Assembly (NCBI GenBank): GCA_963827725.1
Contig: CAWHBM010000001.1
Coordinates: 1,054,001 to 1,118,000 of the forward strand
Reading direction: 5' to 3'
Length of the DNA: 64,000 nucleotides
Source: VAXT01 sp963827725
Lineage (GTDB): Bacteria; Actinomycetota; Thermoleophilia; Gaiellales; Gaiellaceae
Below the pieces are notes generated by a model. The model was not told the DNA's origin. It was given only the letters and a program-made list of their open reading frames with translations, and did not search any database. A program made the position numbers and the translations under genes. Shown here in pieces: positions 59,018-64,000 of this stretch. How positions within the stretch are numbered: position 1 is the stretch's first letter; every line of letters begins with the position of its first letter.

Positions 59018-60199
59018 GTGCCGTACGACCCACTGAGCGACGAGCAGCGCGAGATTCGCGACCTCGTCCGGACGCTCGCCAGAGAGCGAGTTGCCCCGCG
59101 CGCGGCCGAGATCGACAAGAAGGGCGAGTTCCCCTGGGACATGGTCGAGCTCTTCAGAGAGCACGAGCTCCTCGGTCTTCCCTACGACGAGGAGTACGGC
59201 GGCACCGGGACGGGCGCGCTCATGGTGCTCGTTGCGATCGAGGAGCTGTCGAAGGTCTGCGCCACGACCGGGCTCATCCTCGCCGTCCAGGAGCTGGGTT
59301 CCCTCAGCATCAAGCTCGCCGGCACCGACGAGCAGAAGCAGCGATTCTTGCCCCGGCTCGCGAGCGGCGAGTGGCTGGCCGCCTATGCGCTGACGGAGCC
59401 GGGCTCGGGCTCGGACTCGGCGGCGATGCGCACCGAGGCGAGGCTCGACGGTGACGAGTACGTCATCAACGGGTCGAAGCGCTTCATCACGAATGCGGGC
59501 GTCGCCCACCTGTACACGGTCTTCGCCAAGACGGACCCCGAAGCGGGGCACTCGGGCATCTCGGCGTTTGCGGTCGAGGCCGACTCGCCCGGCTTCGAGG
59601 TCGGGCGGATCGAGCCGAAGATGGGGATCAAGGGCTCGACGACGGGCGAGATCTTCTTCAACGACCTCCGGATCCCGGCCGACAACTTGATCGGCGAAGA
59701 GGGCGAGGGGTTCAAGGTCGCGATGCGGATTCTCGACCGCTCCCGTCCTGGAATCGCGGCGCAGGGCCTCGGGCTCGCCCAGGGCGCGACGGATTACGCG
59801 CTCGAGTACGCCAAGAGCCGCGAGACGATGGGCAAGCCGATCGCGCAGCACCAGCTGATCGCGGCTTCGCTCGCGGACATGGAGACGAAGTGCGAGGCGG
59901 CGCGCGGCCTGCTTTACAAGATCGGGATGATGATCGACGAGGGCGCGCCCGAGGACGAGCTGACGAAGGTCTCGGCGATGGCGAAGCTCTACTGCACGGA
60001 TGTGGCGATGGAGGTCACGACCGACGCGGTGCAGATCCTCGGCGGCTACGGCTACATGCAGGAGTACCCGGTCGAGCGGATGATGCGCGACGCGAAGATC
60101 ACGCAGATCTACGAGGGGACGAACCAGATCCAGCGGCTGGTCATCGCTCGCGAAATGCTGAAGGAGAACCGGGCCTTCCTGTTGGCTGGGGTTGGCTAG
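59018..60199 (+). CDS. Acyl-CoA dehydrogenase
   Basis: 393 residues. PYDEEYGGTGTGALMVLVAI, YALTEPGSGSDSAAMRTEAR, GGYGYMQEYPVERMMRDAKI and IYEGTNQIQRLVIA are canonical, including the catalytic Glu (YEGTNQ). GTG 59018 follows TAGAAT (59006-59011) by 6 bases; the first two bases of that -10 box come from the end of the MITE-like element. Chain-length specificity cannot be deduced. Confidence 0.92.
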   Translation: MPYDPLSDEQREIRDLVRTLARERVAPRAAEIDKKGEFPWDMVELFREHELLGLPYDEEYGGTGTGALMVLVAIEELSKVCATTGLILAVQELGSLSIKLAGTDEQKQRFLPRLASGEWLAAYALTEPGSGSDSAAMRTEARLDGDEYVINGSKRFITNAGVAHLYTVFAKTDPEAGHSGISAFAVEADSPGFEVGRIEPKMGIKGSTTGEIFFNDLRIPADNLIGEEGEGFKVAMRILDRSRPGIAAQGLGLAQGATDYALEYAKSRETMGKPIAQHQLIAASLADMETKCEAARGLLYKIGMMIDEGAPEDELTKVSAMAKLYCTDVAMEVTTDAVQILGGYGYMQEYPVERMMRDAKITQIYEGTNQIQRLVIAREMLKENRAFLLAGVG

Positions 60200-61124
60200 T
60201 CCCGAGGACCTCCGCGTCGGGCGCAGGCGCGTGCGTCTGACCAGCCCGGACAAGGTGCTCTTTCCGGGCGACCGAGTTACGAAGGCCGATCTGGCGGAGT
60301 ACTACGCCGAGGTGGGGCCGGCCATCGTCCCGCACTTGAAGAACCGCCCGTTCACGCTCAAGCGCTACCCGTACGGGATCCGCGGCCAGGCCTACTTCCA
60401 CAAGCAGGCGCCGAAGGGCAAGCCGGACTGGCTTCCGACACGGCAATTCCGGACCTGGCCGCGCGAAAGCAAAGGCGAGTCGCGGCTCGTCGACTTCACG
60501 CTCGTGAACGAGCCCGCAGCGCTCGTCTGGATGGTGCAGATGAACTGCATCGACATGAACGCGTGGTACTCGCGCGTCGACAAGCCCGACCGGCCGGACT
60601 ACGTCGTCTTCGACCTCGACCCGCCGGAGTCGCGGAACGGCTTCGTGCAGGCGATTCGCGTCGCGCACCTCGTCCGAGAAGCACTCGAGGGGCTCGAGCT
60701 GCGCTCGTACGTGAAGACGAGCGGCGCCGACGGAATTCACGTTCTGGTGCCGATTACGCGCCGCTACTCGTACCCCGAGACCTACGAGCTCGCCGAGCGC
60801 GTGTCGCGGCGGCTCGAGGCAGACAACCCCGGGCTCGTCACGACGGAGTGGCTCAAACGCAAGCGCCGCGGCGTGCTGGTCGACCACCGGCAGAACGGGC
60901 ACGGAAAGACGATCGCCTCTGCTTACTCGGTGCGGCCGAAGCCGGGCGCGCCCGTGTCAACACCGCTGCGCTGGGAGGAGCTGGGCGAGAAGGTGCGGCC
61001 GCGCGACTTCGGGAGGAGGGAGGCCCTGGCGCGAATCGAGAAGCACGGCGACCTCTTCGAGCCCGTGCTGCGCGGCGGCCAGGCTTTGGGGCCGGCGCTG
61101 CGCTCGCTGCGCGACCTGAGCTAG
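60192..61124 (+). CDS. LigD-type polymerase domain (primase-like) protein
   Basis: 310 residues from TTG 60192, overlapping the dehydrogenase by 8 bases. SPDKVLFPGDRVTKADLAEY and KGKPDWLPTRQFRTWPR-type text, then VVFDLDPPESRNG with the metal-binding DxD, then VKTSGADGIHVLVPITRRYS, are hallmarks of the LigD archaeo-eukaryotic primase-like polymerase. It occurs alone, without the ligase or nuclease domains, as in several actinobacteria. Possible role in NHEJ gap filling; no Ku gene in the window. Confidence 0.88.
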   Translation: MASPEDLRVGRRRVRLTSPDKVLFPGDRVTKADLAEYYAEVGPAIVPHLKNRPFTLKRYPYGIRGQAYFHKQAPKGKPDWLPTRQFRTWPRESKGESRLVDFTLVNEPAALVWMVQMNCIDMNAWYSRVDKPDRPDYVVFDLDPPESRNGFVQAIRVAHLVREALEGLELRSYVKTSGADGIHVLVPITRRYSYPETYELAERVSRRLEADNPGLVTTEWLKRKRRGVLVDHRQNGHGKTIASAYSVRPKPGAPVSTPLRWEELGEKVRPRDFGRREALARIEKHGDLFEPVLRGGQALGPALRSLRDLS

Positions 61125-61570
61125 TACATCCCGCTGGTGCCGCTGCCGTCGCCCTCGCCGACGTTTCCGCAGGCGACGTAGGTCTCGATCTCGGCAGCGG
61201 AGTTGTGCACGTTGATCGCAAAGGCGCCGTCGCGCAGGTCGTCGAGCTTCGCGTCGACGGTGCTCGTCGACGTGCCGCCCTTCACATCGGCGAGCGCGTA
61301 CTCGGGAGCGGCGTCGAGGTCGGCGCAGGAGCCTTTGTGGATGTGTGCCGGCTGGGCCGAGGAGTTGCCCTGGAGGTCGATCACGACCTTCGTCTTGTCG
61401 CCCTCAGCCGTCAGCGTCGCCGTGCCCGACTCGCCGGAGGCATTCTGCTCGCCGAGCTTGACGGTCACCTCTTCGCTGCCGTCCCCGCCCGAGTTGCTCT
61501 CGCTGCCGCAACCCACTGCGACCAGGACGACCAGGCCGACGATGACCACGGTTCCCTTGCGGATCATCAC
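61121..61570 (-). CDS. Lipoprotein with CHRD-like domain
   Basis: 149 residues. Signal with lipobox (VLVAVGCGSESN, Cys about residue 21), a Gly/Ser/Asp-rich linker, then a domain with VTVKLGEQNASGESGTATLT, QPAHIHKGSCADLDAAPEYA and FAINVHNSAAEIETYVACGN, which resembles CHRD-like (chordin-like) repeats with conserved His. The two ATG codons at 61570 and 61567 are alternatives. It converges with the LigD-type gene. Confidence 0.7.
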   Translation of the reverse strand: MMIRKGTVVIVGLVVLVAVGCGSESNSGGDGSEEVTVKLGEQNASGESGTATLTAEGDKTKVVIDLQGNSSAQPAHIHKGSCADLDAAPEYALADVKGGTSTSTVDAKLDDLRDGAFAINVHNSAAEIETYVACGNVGEGDGSGTSGMY

Positions 61571-61607
61571 CAGGCAGTTCGGGCGCGACGGCCCGATCGG
61601 ATTTCCT

Positions 61608-62516
61608 CTACCTGCCGACGACCTCGAAGTCCGAGCCCTTCACGCGACCGAGAGTGTGCAGCTGGTCGTTCGACCAGCGCGGGTCCGGCGCGCCGGTGAT
61701 GTACCAGCTCGACCCGTTGTCGGCGACCAGCATCCCGTAGCGCTTGAGCGCAACGAGGACGATCCGTGCCTGCCGCGGGAAGCCGCTCACGTCGAAGCTC
61801 GCCTTCAGCCTCAGGCGTAGGCCCATCGGCGGCAGGCTCGCGTCGGTCGAGTTGCTCGCAAAGTGGCGGGCCGGGAAGACGTAGGCGCGGCGCGTCCGCT
61901 CGACCGTGAAGCGAAGCGCGTGGTCGATCACTCCTCGTTTGACCTCGTAGTAGCGTGCGAGGCCGGGGAGGATCGGGAGGCCGGCGGCGTCGGCCGACGT
62001 CCAGCCCGCGGGCCGGAGCCGGTTCGAGCGCAGGTTCCAGATCGCTCCTGAGCCCGCGCGCCAGCCGCTTCCCTTCGGGTAGAGCGAATAGAGCTCATAG
62101 AGCCGGCACGAGTTGCGATCGACGATCACCGCGTGCCGGTCCCCCGTCGAAGAGCGTCCGCCTTCGATCTTGACGTTCCGGGGGATGGGATACGGGCCGC
62201 GGTCGGACTCGTCGGCGTATTCGAACGAGACGCGCGACTTCGGCTGCTTGCGGCCGACGACGGTGATCGGAATCCCGATCGGTGCTCCCTCCCACAGTCC
62301 GGAGCCGAAGTCGGCATGGAGGCCCCCATCCGCGCCGATCGACGAGATGATCTGACCGGAGTTCGAGGCGACCGGCAGGCGGTCGACGCGCTGGTTCCAG
62401 GCATTCGACTTCGGGAAGACCGGACAGCGCGGCGCAGACGGCATGCGCAGGGCTTGAGCGGACGACCCTCCGAGCGCGAGCGCACAGACGCAGATGAGTA
62501 GGACGCGGCGGCTCAT
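61608..62516 (-). CDS. Secreted protein of unknown function
   Basis: 302 residues. Signal peptide MSRRVLLICVCALALGGSSA; then CPVFPKSNAWNQRVDRLPVA, GLHADFGSGLWEGAPIGIPI, DRHAVIVDRNSCRLYELYSL and GAIWNLRSNRLRPAGWTSAD, a pattern I have seen in hypothetical secreted proteins of soil bacteria but cannot name. Two Cys may be bridged. ATG overlaps the stop codon of the upstream NUDIX frame. Confidence 0.65.
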   Translation of the reverse strand: MSRRVLLICVCALALGGSSAQALRMPSAPRCPVFPKSNAWNQRVDRLPVASNSGQIISSIGADGGLHADFGSGLWEGAPIGIPITVVGRKQPKSRVSFEYADESDRGPYPIPRNVKIEGGRSSTGDRHAVIVDRNSCRLYELYSLYPKGSGWRAGSGAIWNLRSNRLRPAGWTSADAAGLPILPGLARYYEVKRGVIDHALRFTVERTRRAYVFPARHFASNSTDASLPPMGLRLRLKASFDVSGFPRQARIVLVALKRYGMLVADNGSSWYITGAPDPRWSNDQLHTLGRVKGSDFEVVGR

Positions 62517-63397
62517 TCCTCGTTATCGACCGTTGGAGCTTTTCGACCAAGGGGTCGGGCTTCCCCCAAAGGGGTGGACACTCGTCGAGGGGCACCCAGC
62601 GGCAGACGTAACACGAGGCCAGCATCCATTCCCGTCCCGTCGACGGATGCTCCCAGTCGATCGGGGCCGCCCGCCGTGGGCCATCGCATGGAAAGGCGTG
62701 AGCTCGTGCGCGCCCGGGCCGAAGAGAGCTCGAACTCGTCGCATCGAGCCGGATTCGCGAGGACGCGGATGTCACGGTCAGCCCGGTCTCCTCTTCTACC
62801 TCCCGGGCGAGGGCCGCCTCGAGGTCTCTCGTGCTGCATCGACACGGCCTGCCGGCACCTGGGTCGGCACGTCCGGCATCCCCTTGTGGTCGAAGACGAG
62901 CAGCTCGGCGCGCAGCGCCCCGAGTGACGTATGCCGACGACGCGCTTGCGCACGAGGTCGCCGAGGAAATGGCCGCGGCGCCCCCAGACCTCGGCGTCCG
63001 CGCTGCACCGGTAGCCAGTAGCAGCGGACGAGGCCTGGCTTCAGTTCCCTGCCCGGTGATGTGATGCTCCCATTCGTCGGGCAGTGGCCCGGTCGCGTTC
63101 GCCTGGACGAAGTGGCTCTGGTGGATGAGGTGCGGCTCGCGCTGCCCTGGGTGCTCGGCCATTCCGAGCGTCCGCACGACCTGGACGTCGATTCCGGTCT
63201 CCTCGCGCGACCTCGCGCACTGCTGCATGCTCGATGGATTCGCCCTCGTCGATGCCGCCGCCGGGCACAACGGCGGTGAACTCAGGCTCGTCGGGAACGT
63301 CGAAGACGAGGAACTCGTCGGCGCCGGTCGCCGGATGCTCGCGGGTGACGTAGACGACGACGTGCGGCCGAACGGTCAGTTCGTTGAGCGCCCGCAT
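62513..63397 (-). CDS. Tandem NUDIX hydrolase domains (several frame breaks)
   Basis: Two Nudix boxes are visible on the minus strand. The first, GGGIDEGESIEHAAVREV, then REETGIDVQ after a frame break near 63213; its start is probably ATG 63397 (MRALNELTVRPHVVVYVTRE). The second, VPAGRVDAAR then LEAALAREVEEETGLT near 62770-62830. At least four single-base shifts occur, so it is unclear if these are two genes or one double-domain protein. The end, APTVDNEE, overlaps the downstream ATG. They would hydrolyse nucleoside diphosphate derivatives; substrates unknown. Confidence 0.6.
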
Positions 63398-63935
63398 CTT
63401 CGCCTTGTGGGCGCGCTTGGCGGCCTGGTAGCTCTCGAGCGCCTCAGTCGAGTCGACGTCGCCGATCGTCGGGATGCGAGGGGACGAGCCCTCCGCGGCC
63501 TGGACGCCGAAGCGCTTCGCCAGCACCGAGCCGAGCGCGATCACCTTCATCTTCCCGAAGCCGGGGAGCGCTTCGATTCGCTTGCGCAGGTCGGCGGAAT
63601 CGGTCGCCTCTCGCCACAGGCGCGATGCGTCGCCGCCGTACTCCTCTTCGACGAGCGCGCAGAGCTCCTGGACACGCTGTCGCCATCGACCCGGGGAACC
63701 GGTGGACGGCCGGCTTCTCGCGGAACGCGGCCTCGACCTTGGACGGATCGAGCCTCGCCACCTCCAGCGTCCCCAACCGCTGTTTGACCTTCAACGGGCC
63801 GGCGAATGCGGTCTGAACGGGCACCTGCTGGTCGAGCGCGAACCCGATCAGAAGCGCGAGCGGGTCGGTCGCGATGAGCGCGTTCGCCTCGTCGCTGTCG
63901 GTGTAGTAGAGCCGGTCCGGCGCGGCGATCGCCAT
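63395..63935 (-). CDS. HhH-GPD base-excision repair protein (frame breaks)
   Basis: About 180 residues after repair. MAIAAPDRLYYTDSDEANAL and PLALLIGFALDQQVPVQTAF are followed, after one extra base near 63677, by VQELCALVEEEYGGDASRLW, IEALPGFGKMKVIALGSVLA (helix-hairpin-helix) and IPTIGDVDSTEALESYQAAK. A compensating pair of shifts may have altered residues before IPTIGDVD. No stop codon separates it from the NUDIX frame in this sequence, so the 3' end is approximate. ATG 63935 follows TAGGAT by 6 bases. Confidence 0.65.
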
Positions 63936-63949
63936 CCTCGGATCCTACT

Positions 63950-64000
63950 TCAGAGCGCCTCCGCGATCCTCTCCGCGATCGCAGCAGTCGTCAGATTCGT
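63950..64000 (-). CDS. C-terminal end of a gene extending beyond the window
   Basis: The last 16 codons, TNLTTAAIAERIAEAL, end at TGA 63950-63952. An Ala-rich helix with nothing diagnostic; the product cannot be named. Confidence 0.4.
   Translation of the reverse strand, partial: TNLTTAAIAERIAEAL

Noticed and set aside
1..64000. CRISPR array, prophage, integrative element or defence island
   Set aside because: No regularly spaced repeats, no phage, integrase or restriction genes; gene content is core metabolism and housekeeping.

Overview
The window is GC-rich, densely packed bacterial chromosome. Genes touch or overlap by 1-22 bases, GTG and TTG starts are common, and many first genes of operons begin 5-10 bases after a TANNNT-type -10 box with no ribosome binding site (leaderless genes). 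Together with DivIVA, ScyD/ScyE, DUF4188, HhH-GPD and ZIP/DtxR proteins of actinobacterial flavour, this suggests an actinobacterium, probably Thermoleophilia (Gaiellales/Solirubrobacterales). The taxonomic call is an inference from protein character, not from a marker gene. No prophage, CRISPR array, rRNA, tRNA or transposase gene was found.

Layout. 1-6.3 kb: secreted and membrane proteins (ScyD/ScyE-like, hemolysin III, a secreted protein with a Cys-containing tail, an HExxH membrane protein), an ABC exporter pair and a DivIVA protein. 6.4-16 kb: dnaE, a DUF1326 protein, an ECF sigma factor with a membrane partner and a lipoprotein, lgt, scpA-scpB and a DUF4188 protein. 16-18.6 kb: a large cyclase-ATPase-TPR regulator. 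18.7-26.3 kb: rluB, then, on the minus strand, a complete tryptophan operon trpL-E-G-D-CF-B-A-trpS, preceded by a consensus promoter and a leader peptide/terminator attenuator. 26.3-36.4 kb: chorismate mutase (minus), then a long plus-strand run aroF-tyrA-aroA-cmk-plsC-der-gpsA, followed by a DUF3352 lipoprotein and metK. 36.4-38 kb: a DtxR-family regulator and a ZIP metal transporter diverging around an 18-bp inverted-repeat operator. 38-46 kb: priA-def-fmt-rpe-ribD, then ribE-ribBA-ribH and rpmB. 46-49 kb: a DAK2 protein, a lone receiver and DegV, which look like a FakA/FakB fatty-acid kinase set. 49-53 kb: a tandem cupredoxin duplication, then an FAD oxidase, a JAMM peptidase and a rhodanese-ThiF protein. 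53-61 kb: a TPR protein, the principal sigma factor, an M20 peptidase, DUF1059, an amidohydrolase, a VOC protein, an acyl-CoA dehydrogenase and a LigD-type polymerase. 61-64 kb: a lipoprotein, a secreted protein, tandem NUDIX domains and an HhH-GPD DNA repair protein, the last three in poor reading-frame condition.

How the genes work together. Chorismate made through aroF and aroA feeds three routes encoded here: tryptophan (trp operon), prephenate/tyrosine (tyrA) and the chorismate mutase branch. The riboflavin genes form a complete ribD/E/BA/H set. DAK2/DegV, plsC and gpsA all bear on phospholipid synthesis. A metal-responsive repressor faces its likely target transporter.

Non-coding highlights: two 164-166 bp imperfect palindromes (one flanked by TA, MITE-like), a trp attenuator whose leader peptide carries three Trp codons, a DtxR-type operator overlapping a -10 box, a 17-bp CACGCGTG motif in two intergenic regions, and a possible structured RNA before the DUF1326 gene.

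Caution on quality. At least 20 single-base reading-frame breaks occur, including in dnaE, priA, trpC, trpD and trpE. Most are resolved by removing one base. I treat them as probable sequence errors, not pseudogenes, and give the inferred position of each where I could.
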